NCBI GenBank assembly: GCA_010912705.1
Contig: POWB01000013.1
Span: 1 to 64,000 of the forward strand
DNA: 64,000 nt
Direction: 5' to 3'
Source: Halochromatium sp.
GTDB taxonomy: Bacteria; Pseudomonadota; Gammaproteobacteria; Chromatiales; Chromatiaceae
This document shows, piece by piece, positions 24,336 through 33,794 of the stretch. The first letter of the stretch is position 1, and each line of letters begins with the position of its first letter. Under the pieces are notes generated by a model. That model did not search any database. It had not been told where the DNA came from and saw nothing but the letters and a program-made list of their open reading frames with translations. Both the position numbers and the translations under genes were made by a program.

Positions 24336-26708
24336 TCACCAGGCGTTGACGTATGCAAGGCAGCGATACAAACTGCCGTCGACAATCGTTCCACATTGAC
24401 TGGCCAGTTGACCGACAGGCTTAATCAACAGGTAGAGATTGCGAACCCCGCTTGCTCCAGGGGAATCAACCATCAAAGGGCAGCCACCCTCCTGAAAACT
24501 GACCGAAGCCGCCTGATGGAAGCGCTCGCAAGCTTCCACATTGTCTGGCCTCGGCTGATCGAGATCATAAGGCTCAGTCGCCAAGGCATAATTCCAGGCC
24601 GCATGATGACTTCCCTGGTTAATGTGCTGCACCAGAACCGCGTTTCTTGGGACTATCCCATCGACCACCCGAAGACGAATGGCAAGCGTTCGGTTTAAAA
24701 GTGACTGATTATAGCAGAGGCTCGGTGCTAGGCCATTCCACACAACTCCAATGTCCCATGGATCTTGGCTGCAGCCCCAAATTGACTCAAACGTCGGGCT
24801 TGAGTAGACATAAAAATCGCCCTCTAGCAGCCGGATCGCCTCACTGATGGCACCGCTTAGCTCCTCTTCACGATCAATATATCGGCCATTTTCGGTCACT
24901 CCAAAGCAACCAGTTCCATCTGGACGGCATTCGTCGTTAACAATGGCGACTGGCAGCTTGCCCCCACGTACCAGTCGCACGTAAGCAGACTCAGTGAGTG
25001 ATCTTTCTGTTAGCTCACCAGTACCAAGATCAAATACCCAAGCCTTTGGTTCGGACCCACTGACAGGCGTTGATGTCCAATAGATCGGCGCTTGCTGCAG
25101 TGTTTGGCTGGTAAAGACGGCTGGATCAATGACCGCGTTTGTCGATGTATAATCGACTAAAGACAGTAATTCCTTAAGGGTGGGCAGCCTCCAATCCAAA
25201 TGGCCTTGCAGGTCAACATCACGCGCTAGATCCAATGCCTGCACCCAGGTCATTGGATTAGGCTGGGTGGAGACCGAGCAATCATTCTGCTCCTGGTCCA
25301 GTGTGCATTGCGTCCAGGTTAGCTCGGTATGAGTATCGGTAATTGTGCTATTCGCATTGTCATAAAGACTGGGGTTCAGCTGGCCATTACTGACCAGACG
25401 AATAGCACTCGCAGTACCCGCGGCGACCGAGGCAATCCGCCCTGTCACGAAATCAACGCTCCAGGCCTGATTGCTAACCGCCCCAAGCACCGCGTCAGCC
25501 TCGGAGGTCCAAAAGGACGTCGATGGCGTCGCATTGAAATAGGTCGTATCAATTAACGGGTCGACAGACTTCCCATAATGGATAATCCCAGCCAGCTCTT
25601 GTGGAGCTGGCAGGCGCCAATTAGAGCGTCCACAGAGTCCTCCGGCCAAGGCATTCACATCGGCGACATATTTTTCGGTGTCGCAACCAGTACCAAAGTC
25701 GCGGGCGCATGATCCACCATCCTCTGCACCAACACCTGAGGTCGTTGCACTCTCAAACCATGTGTATGTCGAATCCCGATCGCGAAGACCACCATCGTCT
25801 GTCTTGACTTCCCAAACCGCACCCGTCGCGTTATCCCGAACGCAGACCCAATCATTCGCATCAGCGGGCAGCTCATTACCAGCGTTGTCCAGCTTGGTGA
25901 AACTAAAGCCCGTTCCAGCGCTCGAAGGGAATAGTACATCTCGCCCATGATCACCGTCCTGAACAGGATAATCAGCAATAGGGCAGGGGAGATCAGTGGC
26001 TGTTGAATTGGCGCAGGTCAAGACGCCGGTGTCGTTGAGCATGCGCGCGATCGCCAGAATGCCTATTTCAGCTTCGGCGACGCTGGCAGCGTCGGCCCCA
26101 ACGCCGGATAACAGTGCAACGGCCGCTGGAATCTGACCTGCTTGATAGGGGCGCATTGAGGCACGAATGGCATCCGTGAACTCAATAGACACGCTTATTT
26201 TATTGTCTAGGGTTAACCGGTCCACACCGCCTGTTGCTGCTCCATTAGCGACATCTAGGGCGATCTCAGCGAGTGTCGATAAGCGCATCTCGGGGTTCAA
26301 TCCCGAGAGATTACTACCATTGAGTAGATCCACATAATAGCCCATTCCATCGGGGTCTACTGAGCGATTAAAAAGCGAAAGAAAAAGATTTTCGATAAGT
26401 TCTGGATCGCTTAGGGCGCTGTAGCGGTCGATGTACTCTTGCGAACTTCCGAATTGATCGATAATCGCGGGAATCCAGGCTCCGCCAGCGGCGTCGACTT
26501 GCTCGGCCCAGAAGTCGACTCCAGCGGGATCACCAGGCCGGCCGTAGTAGGCAACATACATCTGCTGTACCTGTCTAACAGCCTGCTCAGAAGGGGAAAT
26601 TTGAGCAACTAAGGCACCCGACCAGATAAGGCAGCCTAAAAGCCCTGCGACCAATAAATGGCGGAACCATGGCGTTGGCTCTGATCGGGCGATTGTGTTT
26701 TTAGCCAT
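24336..26708 (-). CDS. Secreted DUF4214 protein with two DUF1566 (Lcl-type) domains
   Basis: About 790 residues from the ATG at 26708 (a TTG at 26744 is less likely). A signal peptide (HLLVAGLLGCLIWSGALVAQ) is followed by DUF4214: QQMYVAYYGRPGDPAGVDFW and SVDPDGMGYYVDLLNGS. Then a module opens with MLNDTGVLTCAN, continues with DYPVQDGDHGRDVL and 'CVRDNATGAVWEVKTDDGG', and contains the first DUF1566 domain (NWRLPAPQELAGI). A second DUF1566 follows (LDWRLPTLKELLSLVDY, IYWTSTPVSG). The C-terminal about 200 residues are unassigned and Cys-containing. The LNDTG...VWEVKT module recurs twice in the 41758-43656 protein. DUF1566 folds resemble Lcl collagen-binding adhesins, so a surface adhesive role is plausible. 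Confidence 0.85.
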   Translation of the reverse strand: MAKNTIARSEPTPWFRHLLVAGLLGCLIWSGALVAQISPSEQAVRQVQQMYVAYYGRPGDPAGVDFWAEQVDAAGGAWIPAIIDQFGSSQEYIDRYSALSDPELIENLFLSLFNRSVDPDGMGYYVDLLNGSNLSGLNPEMRLSTLAEIALDVANGAATGGVDRLTLDNKISVSIEFTDAIRASMRPYQAGQIPAAVALLSGVGADAASVAEAEIGILAIARMLNDTGVLTCANSTATDLPCPIADYPVQDGDHGRDVLFPSSAGTGFSFTKLDNAGNELPADANDWVCVRDNATGAVWEVKTDDGGLRDRDSTYTWFESATTSGVGAEDGGSCARDFGTGCDTEKYVADVNALAGGLCGRSNWRLPAPQELAGIIHYGKSVDPLIDTTYFNATPSTSFWTSEADAVLGAVSNQAWSVDFVTGRIASVAAGTASAIRLVSNGQLNPSLYDNANSTITDTHTELTWTQCTLDQEQNDCSVSTQPNPMTWVQALDLARDVDLQGHLDWRLPTLKELLSLVDYTSTNAVIDPAVFTSQTLQQAPIYWTSTPVSGSEPKAWVFDLGTGELTERSLTESAYVRLVRGGKLPVAIVNDECRPDGTGCFGVTENGRYIDREEELSGAISEAIRLLEGDFYVYSSPTFESIWGCSQDPWDIGVVWNGLAPSLCYNQSLLNRTLAIRLRVVDGIVPRNAVLVQHINQGSHHAAWNYALATEPYDLDQPRPDNVEACERFHQAASVSFQEGGCPLMVDSPGASGVRNLYLLIKPVGQLASQCGTIVDGSLYRCLAYVNAW

Positions 26709-26851
26709 CAAAAATAACCCGCACTCGTTTGGTATGTCATGCAATTGGTCAGACTTAAGCCTTCTGACCTTGGATCTTCTCGAGTTCTATCGCTGACTTC
26801 AAGGCTTGAAAACGATCAGACCAGAGTCTGCGTGGAAAGTTCAATGTTAAC

Positions 26852-26881
26852 AAAAAAGCCTGCGGCCAAATAGCCGCAGGC
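26852..26881 (-). terminator. Rho-independent terminator after the secreted-protein gene
   Basis: A perfect 9-bp stem GCCTGCGGC/GCCGCAGGC with a 6-nt loop is followed on the minus strand by six T. It lies 27 bp beyond the stop at 26908. On the plus strand only four T follow, so it acts mainly on minus-strand transcripts and separates this gene from the DUF4214/DUF1566 gene. Confidence 0.88.
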
Positions 26882-26907
26882 TTTTCATTGCAGGCTAGAC
26901 CGCCGGT

Positions 26908-28491
26908 TTATGGGCAGCTATTGCACGATTGGACGTTACTGACATTCCGCTCAAATGAGTGCGGAGTCGCGTTTCCGAAGACACCTAGGGTGGTCTTGAG
27001 CGAGAATCCGATCGTCGGAAGGCCGGTATACACGGTTCCGTTATCGCCAACGATACTACCCGCCTGCGGGAAGCCTAGGCGAATCCAACCAGAGGTATAA
27101 CCAGGCTCCAATTGAATCTCGTAATTTCGTTGAGAATCGAAGAGATTTCCGCCACCCGGGTTCAGTGTCTGAGTTTCCGCACAAATGACACTCACATTGA
27201 CAGGCTGGATCGGCGCGGGCGAAGGAATGACAGCGCCACTGGTTGCCGGTGCAAGTTCTTCACGATTGTAGTAACCGTAATCAACCGTCACGCAGGAACC
27301 ACCGACACCGAATGTATTCTCAAACGGCGCACGAAGTAAGCCGTCTACATAATGGTGTTTGGTCGGGAAGGTCACAACCCAGGCTGTTCTGAAATCTGCT
27401 CCAGACGCACCGCCGCCGAATTCATATTCATTGATGACGGTTTCGCTGCTGAGCAAGCTGCTTACCGCATCAACGGCAATGTTATTTGCGATCCCGTTGA
27501 AGTCATCTTGGACGAAAAGCCCATCATTGATTTGCAGAGACCGCGCAGGCCTGACCGACTCTAAATTCGGCGTCTGGAACTGGGGGAAGTCAGAAATATC
27601 GTCCCCATCAGGTAGATTGGGGTTTTCTGAACCGTCAGGCTTATTAAGGAAGTTTGCCAGTGTTGTTACGGGCAGTTCAGCGGCGACTCCACTGGTAACC
27701 TGAATAAGGTTAGCAGAGAATTTCAGGATATTCAGCGGCTCACAAAATTCAGCCCGGAATGCTTCGTTGCCGGTCACGACCTGACCTGGCAGGTAAGGAG
27801 TATTGCTCTCACAGTTCATCCCTGACCCTGTGACAAAAATATGCTGAGCCTGAGCTGCGGTAGTGTTATAGGTATTCGCGAGAACCGAACAATTTTGTCC
27901 GGGTCCATGCACAGCCCAACTTGCCAGCATGCTCGCATTGGGATCGGCGACACCCATTTCGATGATTTCGATGTAGCCTTCTTGGGCTCGCTCGATACCA
28001 TCTGGACCTGCGTCGTTACCCTCGAGAGTGCCTCCGTTCCATGCGATGTTGGTCATGTTCATGCGCTTGATGGGCAAGCCTTCTGCGGTCTGCCCGATCT
28101 CAACAAACGAGGCGTTGGGGTTCGTGCCGATCCACGGTGCGGTACAAGTGGTATCCGCAGTTTGAATGAAGGGAATACCCGTTGCTGGATCCACGGAAAT
28201 GGTCGCGGTCCAGACGTCATTCGGGGAGAGGTAGACGTTGAAGTCACGCGCATCGCGACTATTCAAGGCCTCACGGAATCGAATCTTGAATGCCGCGACG
28301 TACCGATTCGAGGTATTGACAACACTAACGTTGGTGTCGAAACCGTTGCGAACCGTGTAGTACGGCACAAGGCCGACTTCGCCAAGACCGTTATCTGAGA
28401 TGTTAACGGCCTGGACCGACATGGATGCCGATGCTGCCATGACCGCGGCGACCGCTGCCGCGATCTTTGTGCGTGCGAAGGACTTTTTCAT
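26908..28491 (-). CDS. Secreted surface protein, paralogue of 49364-50839
   Basis: About 527 residues from the ATG at 28491, which has a GGGGAG ribosome site. A clear Sec signal (MKKSFARTKIAAAVAAVMAA, ASA...VQA) starts the protein. The mature N-terminus has VGLVPYYTVRNGFDTNVSVV, then KIRFREALNSRDARDFNVYL and SPNDVWTATISVDP, a pattern repeated in the 49364-50839 protein. The C-terminus ends with paired Cys (QSCNSCP). Many Asn/Thr/Val residues and no repeats suggest an all-beta exported protein. I do not recognise a named family with certainty. In both loci it directly follows a small NTF2-like secreted protein, which points to a functional pair. Confidence 0.85.
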   Translation of the reverse strand: MKKSFARTKIAAAVAAVMAASASMSVQAVNISDNGLGEVGLVPYYTVRNGFDTNVSVVNTSNRYVAAFKIRFREALNSRDARDFNVYLSPNDVWTATISVDPATGIPFIQTADTTCTAPWIGTNPNASFVEIGQTAEGLPIKRMNMTNIAWNGGTLEGNDAGPDGIERAQEGYIEIIEMGVADPNASMLASWAVHGPGQNCSVLANTYNTTAAQAQHIFVTGSGMNCESNTPYLPGQVVTGNEAFRAEFCEPLNILKFSANLIQVTSGVAAELPVTTLANFLNKPDGSENPNLPDGDDISDFPQFQTPNLESVRPARSLQINDGLFVQDDFNGIANNIAVDAVSSLLSSETVINEYEFGGGASGADFRTAWVVTFPTKHHYVDGLLRAPFENTFGVGGSCVTVDYGYYNREELAPATSGAVIPSPAPIQPVNVSVICAETQTLNPGGGNLFDSQRNYEIQLEPGYTSGWIRLGFPQAGSIVGDNGTVYTGLPTIGFSLKTTLGVFGNATPHSFERNVSNVQSCNSCP

Positions 28492-28675
28492 TTCGAATCT
28501 CCCCTGATTGGGTTTGCGGAAAGTAAGAGAAGCAAAGCCGGTACTGCAACGCTTGATTGCGACACAATCCGACACTGGTCAGCTAGCGCATGGGACAATG
28601 TACCTCAAGTGTACGACCTCGTACAGTCACCACTTCTAGGGCTGTCAGCAGATTCACTGTCGCATACCCGAGACA

Positions 28676-29134
28676 TCAGTCACGAACATACCACCATTCA
28701 TCTTTCGAGATGATCCAGCGCTCTGTAATCGCGCGTTCGCTGGTGTACAGGCCCCCTAAGGGAGAACGACCCTGATAGCGAAGGTTCACTTGCACCTCGG
28801 CCCGGTCCCCGCTGTCGGCGATCTCCACGGACCTGACAGTTGCGCCTAACCAATTGACCGCGCTTCCGAACTGCGCTTGAAACTGGCTCAGGCTCGCTGT
28901 CTTTCGATATCCCGGCGTCTCGAATGCATAGGCCGCCTCGAAGTTTCGCTCTGTTAGCGCCTCCCACCTCTGCTCGACACGCTTTTGCAGCCGTTGTTCT
29001 GGTGACGCAACCCTTGCGGACTCGGACTCAACGGCATTCGCCGAGCTTATCTCAAACTCAGGCAGCCAAACACTTGTCAGGCAGAAGGTCACGAGCAAAA
29101 ATATTGGCGGTAAGTAAGGGCGCATCAACAACAT
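28676..29134 (-). CDS. Small exported NTF2-like protein, paralogue of 48636-49229
   Basis: A 152-residue protein with an N-terminal hydrophobic signal (MLLMRPYLPPIFLLVTFCLT). The mature part, 'LQKRVEQRWEALTERNFEAA', is followed by YAFETPGYRKTASLSQF, VNWLGATVRSVEIADSGDRA, and ends ERWIISKDEWWYVRD. The helix-helix-strand pattern with an aromatic WW/WYF close is typical of NTF2/SnoaL-like folds. The second locus has the same order of motifs (QQRVEGRWSALIQRDFNASY, YMTPDYRSHY, VDWHAARL, EKWTLIDGQWYF). It lies 184 bp upstream of the start of the large secreted partner gene. Function is unknown. Confidence 0.78.
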   Translation of the reverse strand: MLLMRPYLPPIFLLVTFCLTSVWLPEFEISSANAVESESARVASPEQRLQKRVEQRWEALTERNFEAAYAFETPGYRKTASLSQFQAQFGSAVNWLGATVRSVEIADSGDRAEVQVNLRYQGRSPLGGLYTSERAITERWIISKDEWWYVRD

Positions 29135-29275
29135 CGGAGATTGTTCGGTCTAAAGCAGCGTTCGTCAGGCCCAATCTTTGGTACATGGCGCAGGTTACAA
29201 ATTAGCAGTCTTGTACCCGATATGCAACTATCTTTTTTTTACGACACAGAGTCTAGTGTGAAAGATCCTATGCGT

Positions 29276-32200
29276 CTAGTGTTGGATTGCGTGTGTTCGA
29301 CACGCGGGTTTTGTTGCGGCCGCACCACTCAGCAGTGACTCGAGCGCCCCCGTCGTTGCCGTGGTCGACAGGTGACATTCGATCCATCTTTGCGATGCGA
29401 TCGCCAGCTGCTGCCATAATGCAGCATCCTTGTAGAGGCTTGACATCGCCTTGGCAAAGGCCGCTGGGCCATCAGCGATCAGTACCTCCTCGCCCGAGTG
29501 GACCTCCATACCCTCGACAGCCGTTGTCGTGGCTATCACCGGCAGCCCATAACTCATCGCCTGGTTGACCTTGCCTTTCACCCCCGCGCCGTAGCGCAGC
29601 GGCGCAATCGAAATCCGGCATCCGCGCAGGTAGGGGGTGAGATCCTCGATATAGCCCAGCATCTCGAGGCCGGCGGCTTCACCCAGGCGGCGCAAGGACT
29701 CAGGCATACGGCTGCCGATAATCTGGGCGCGGGCGTCCGGATGCTGCTGACGGAACAATGGCCAGATCTCGCGCGCCAAGTACTCGACCGCGTCGACGTT
29801 GGGTGGATGCTGAAAGCCGCCAACGAACAGCACTCCGGTACGCTGGTCGAACCCTGGACCGCTGGGCATGGCATCGTGAACATTGCCCAGCACCTCGACA
29901 CGGCATTGCGGCAGTTCGAGCCGCAGCGCCTCTTGTTCGACCTGACTGACGACCAGCGTCATATCCACGCGCGCGGCGATACTCAGCTCTTCGCAGTAGG
30001 CGCGTTCGGCGAGCTGGCGGGTGGCCTCGCTCGGCTCCAAGGCAAGCTGCCGCCTGAGGCGCAAGTAGTGCAAGTCGATGGTGTCGAACCAGAGCTGGGC
30101 CTGGGGCGCGACCTGACGCACCAGATCAACGTACTGAATCGCAATGTAATGCCGACAAAGCACGATGAGGTCGTAGTCCGCGCCCTCTTGGCGCAGCAGT
30201 TCTGCCACCGATCGCGTATAGGGGGCGTGCCGCACTTCGATGCCAAGGGCCTGGAGGTCTTGAGTGTAGGGTTGGCTGGACTCTAGGTTATCGGCGATGA
30301 AGCTGACCTGATGGCCGAGCCGGGTGAGGATCTCGAGCAGTCGCCAGGTGCGCAGTGAGCCGGAGTCCTGGTCCGGGGTCAGCATGCAGGCCTCGACCCA
30401 GAGGATGCGCTGACCCGAGACCCGATTGGCTTCTCGCGCTGGACAGACACCGTTGTTGCGGTGCCGTGATAGCCGTACCGCCCATTTGTCACGGAACTGC
30501 TGTTGGTTGCGGACCTGATAGGCCTTCAGGCCCTGTTGCTCGTCGGTGCCATGCGAGGCGCCCTCGAAATGAACCACCTCGGCCTTGGGCTGATAGAGCA
30601 CGCGCAGGCCGCGGTCGCGAAGGCTCAAACAGAGGTCGGTATCCTCGTAGTAGGCGGGCGCGTAGCGCGGATCGAAGCCGCCGAGTTCGTGAAAGAGCCC
30701 GGTCGGCAGCAGCAGACAGGCGGCGGAGCAGTAATCGACCTCGCGCAGGTACTGAAAGCGGGGGTCGTTCGGGTCTTCGTAGCGCCCCCAGTTCCAGGCC
30801 GAGCCGTCGCGCCAGACGATGCCGCCCGCCTCTTGCAGGCGACCATCGGCGAACAGCAACTTTGCGCCCACCGCGCCGACCTTCGGCTGAGTCTCAAAGG
30901 TCTTGAGCAGGGCGTCGATGGCGCCCGGCAGGACGATGGTGTCGTTGTTGAGGAGCAGTAGATAGCGGCCCCGTGCCTGTTCGGCCGCCGCGTTGCAACT
31001 GTTGAGGAAACCGAGATTTTGCGGGTTGCGCAGGATGCGCAGGCCTTCGACCTCGGCGAGGGCGACTTCAGCCGGTTCGGGCGCGCAATCATCGATCAAC
31101 AGCACCTCGAAAGGGGCCGCGGGTGGATCCGTCACCAGGCTCTTGAGGCAGGTGAAGCTGAGTAGCGGCTGACCGAAGGTGGGGATCAGGATGCTGACCA
31201 GCGGTGAGTCACTGGTCGGCAGTGCAAGCGGGCCGATTACCGCCTCAAGCTGATGGGGGGCAGGTCGAGCGACTGGAATCGGTGCGGAACGCCTAAGCAG
31301 ACGCGCCCGGTGGCGCCAGAGGGCGCGTCTTAATCCAGCGATGCCGTCCGTGGCATGAACTTCGCGCGCACGGCGCAGCAGGCGTGGCAACTCGCGTCGC
31401 AGTGTGTTGGCCCTCGCGATGAGCAGTCTAGACCGCTGCACACTCCAACGCATCGGAGCGGTCAGGCGCCAAAAGGTGCTGCCTTCTAATTCCGCGATAC
31501 GATGCTCAAAAGTGCTGACCTTGCGCTCTAGATGCGCGACATGTTCTCGGTTGACCTTTTGCACGGCGGCCAAGGTGCCATTCAAATCGGTGTCTTGACG
31601 CTCGCGATTGGAAAGGGCTGAATCCTGACACCCAAGCTCACATTCGCACTGCAACGCGGACAAGACTGATACCTCTCGCGCGAGCTGTTCCCGAGCCTCG
31701 GTCAAGCCACAGAGGACGCCATACTCGTAGAGGCTGAGGAGCGATGACGGCTGAGCCGTTTTAGACGCTGGATAGAAACAGCGTTGGTCGATGGGCGCTA
31801 GCTTGAGCGGTCGCGATGGAACCACAGGCTCTAGATAGCGTTCCAGATAACGTTCGCTGTCTTGCTGACCAGCCAGTGGCAACAGCGCTGGCGATGCAGC
31901 GAGTGTATAAGCCGCGGGCTGCGCGCATAGGGTCTCTAGCAGGGTCTCGACCGAGACATCGGCGGGCAGCAACACGGCCGATGGATACTCGCGCAAGCGC
32001 TCGACGAAGGCACCCGTTGCCAACGCGACGATCGGCAGCCCGGTGCGCATGGCCAGCGACAGGGTGTAGGAATAGGTCTCCGGTACGGGTGACAGAAACA
32101 GGAAGGCGTCGGGGCGCTCCTGCTCGAGCAGGGTTGGCAGATCCGCCTCCCGATATTCCCCGGTCAGGCTGAGATTGGCCTCGGGCCATTGCGGCACTGG

Positions 32201-33784
32201 GGCGCGAATGCCGCCGACGACTCGAAAATCGAGTGCCAGGCGCTGCCGCGCCGCTTGCTGCGCGACCTCGCTCAACAGCCGCAGCCCCTTGACCGAGGAG
32301 ATTGTGCCGATCAGCAAGACCCGCCGCCGTGCCAGACTGCGGCCAGGCAACGGAAAGGGATCGCGGACCGGCTCTAGGTGCGGCCAAACCTTGAACGGCA
32401 ACCCAGGGAAATAGCGCCCGATACGCACTGCGACATCTTGCGAGGGTGCGATCACGCGCGCGGCTTGACTCAGCCAGGCGCCAAAGCGGTTGTGCCAGGC
32501 CTCGATCCCTAGTGGCCACTGCGGAGGGCGCTCAGCGATGCAGGCGGTGCAGACATCTACTGGAGGCTCACCACAATAAGCACCGCTAGCGGTGATGAGA
32601 TGATGCTGCGGGCAAATGCTGGTGTAGTCGTGCAGGGTGACGTCGTAATCGAGCCGCAGCGCGCTGGCCAGGTCCAATATCCACTCCGGAAATCCATGCA
32701 CCTGATGGTAATGCACGCGGCTCAGGCCGAGCTTGCGCAGCAGTGAGAGCCAGTGCTCTGGCGTTGCCTCTAATGGCTGATAGAGCACCAGGTCGGCGTC
32801 GTCGCGCAACCAGCGCAGGCTGGCTGAGTTGGCCCCCTCTGGCTGAAACAAGAGCACATCGGCGCTGTCGGCCAAGGCGGCGGCCAGATCCATCACATGG
32901 CGCTCGACCCCGCCACCCCAGGCGTGTTTGATGAACAGCAGCCGTGGTCGGGCCGTGTCGAGCAGGCGCGCCAAATCAATGGCGCGCCGATAAGGCCGTG
33001 GTGGATCAACGTTGATAAAGTCCGCCACTAGACCGGGAAACTCAGGATAGCGCTGGTCGATGATCGCCTGCGCTGCCAACTTGGTCGGCTCGCTCTCGGA
33101 CTGGAAGGAAACGCCGCCTTGATGGAAAACGAAGCAGTCGCAGCAGAGCAGATTGCGCCAGCCGGCACGGCGGGCACGCATGCAGTAGTCGACCTCTTCG
33201 CCATAGCCGCTGCCAAAGGCCTGTTCATCGAAGCCGCCCAGTGCCTCGAGCGCGTGGCGCGTCATATAGAGACAAAAGCCCACGCCAGTGAGCAGTTCCA
33301 GCGATTTGCCCCGGTTGTGCAGACGGAACAGCGCATCCAACTCAGCGACGCTGAGGCCGGCGGGCAGCGGGTTGTCGACCACGATGCGCGGATAGCTGCA
33401 GATGGTGGCGTTGTTGGAAAAGGGGGTCAGGGTAGCGACCTGGTCACCGCCCGCCCGCGCGCAGGCACGCAGCCGATCGAGCCAGTCGTTGGCGACCTCG
33501 GTATCACTGTTGAGCAGCACTAGGTCGCGCTGCGGATGCAGCCGCATGCCGAGGTTGGCGCTGCGCACGAAGCCGAGGTTGACCGGGTTGCGATGTAAGG
33601 CGATGCGCCCATCGGCGGCGAGTTCGTCAAGATATTCGGTGATCAGCGGATCAGGCGAAGCATCGTCGACGATGATGAGGGCATAAGGCGTGCGCTGCGG
33701 ATGGCTGAGCACCGACTCGATGCAACGGCGGGTTTCTTCGGCGCCCCGATATACGGGGATGATGATATCAACTTGGGGTTCCAT
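29276..33784 (-). CDS. Giant four-domain glycosyltransferase (GT2-GT4-GT2-GT4)
   Basis: About 1502 residues. Domain 1 (about 1-265) is GT2: VDIIIPVYRGAEETRRCIES, VDDASPDP and LLNSDTEVANDW. Domain 2 (about 285-660) is GT4: PRLLFIKHAWGGGVERHVMD and VLLIGTISSVKGLRLLSEVA. A coiled coil (about 735-800) leads to domain 3 (about 864-1110), GT2 again: VSILIPTFGQPLLSFTCLKS, LIDDCAPEP and LLLNNDTIVLPG (intact metal site). Domain 4 (about 1130-1490) is GT4: RILWVEACMLTPDQDSGS and 'LFVGGFQHPPNVDAVEYL'. The protein could add several sugars processively to one acceptor. It follows the Wzt-like ATPase gene by 10 bp, tying it to the middle exporter. Confidence 0.9.
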   Translation of the reverse strand: MEPQVDIIIPVYRGAEETRRCIESVLSHPQRTPYALIIVDDASPDPLITEYLDELAADGRIALHRNPVNLGFVRSANLGMRLHPQRDLVLLNSDTEVANDWLDRLRACARAGGDQVATLTPFSNNATICSYPRIVVDNPLPAGLSVAELDALFRLHNRGKSLELLTGVGFCLYMTRHALEALGGFDEQAFGSGYGEEVDYCMRARRAGWRNLLCCDCFVFHQGGVSFQSESEPTKLAAQAIIDQRYPEFPGLVADFINVDPPRPYRRAIDLARLLDTARPRLLFIKHAWGGGVERHVMDLAAALADSADVLLFQPEGANSASLRWLRDDADLVLYQPLEATPEHWLSLLRKLGLSRVHYHQVHGFPEWILDLASALRLDYDVTLHDYTSICPQHHLITASGAYCGEPPVDVCTACIAERPPQWPLGIEAWHNRFGAWLSQAARVIAPSQDVAVRIGRYFPGLPFKVWPHLEPVRDPFPLPGRSLARRRVLLIGTISSVKGLRLLSEVAQQAARQRLALDFRVVGGIRAPVPQWPEANLSLTGEYREADLPTLLEQERPDAFLFLSPVPETYSYTLSLAMRTGLPIVALATGAFVERLREYPSAVLLPADVSVETLLETLCAQPAAYTLAASPALLPLAGQQDSERYLERYLEPVVPSRPLKLAPIDQRCFYPASKTAQPSSLLSLYEYGVLCGLTEAREQLAREVSVLSALQCECELGCQDSALSNRERQDTDLNGTLAAVQKVNREHVAHLERKVSTFEHRIAELEGSTFWRLTAPMRWSVQRSRLLIARANTLRRELPRLLRRAREVHATDGIAGLRRALWRHRARLLRRSAPIPVARPAPHQLEAVIGPLALPTSDSPLVSILIPTFGQPLLSFTCLKSLVTDPPAAPFEVLLIDDCAPEPAEVALAEVEGLRILRNPQNLGFLNSCNAAAEQARGRYLLLLNNDTIVLPGAIDALLKTFETQPKVGAVGAKLLFADGRLQEAGGIVWRDGSAWNWGRYEDPNDPRFQYLREVDYCSAACLLLPTGLFHELGGFDPRYAPAYYEDTDLCLSLRDRGLRVLYQPKAEVVHFEGASHGTDEQQGLKAYQVRNQQQFRDKWAVRLSRHRNNGVCPAREANRVSGQRILWVEACMLTPDQDSGSLRTWRLLEILTRLGHQVSFIADNLESSQPYTQDLQALGIEVRHAPYTRSVAELLRQEGADYDLIVLCRHYIAIQYVDLVRQVAPQAQLWFDTIDLHYLRLRRQLALEPSEATRQLAERAYCEELSIAARVDMTLVVSQVEQEALRLELPQCRVEVLGNVHDAMPSGPGFDQRTGVLFVGGFQHPPNVDAVEYLAREIWPLFRQQHPDARAQIIGSRMPESLRRLGEAAGLEMLGYIEDLTPYLRGCRISIAPLRYGAGVKGKVNQAMSYGLPVIATTTAVEGMEVHSGEEVLIADGPAAFAKAMSSLYKDAALWQQLAIASQRWIECHLSTTATTGALESLLSGAAATKPACRTHAIQH

Positions 33785-33794
33785 CAAAAACCAA

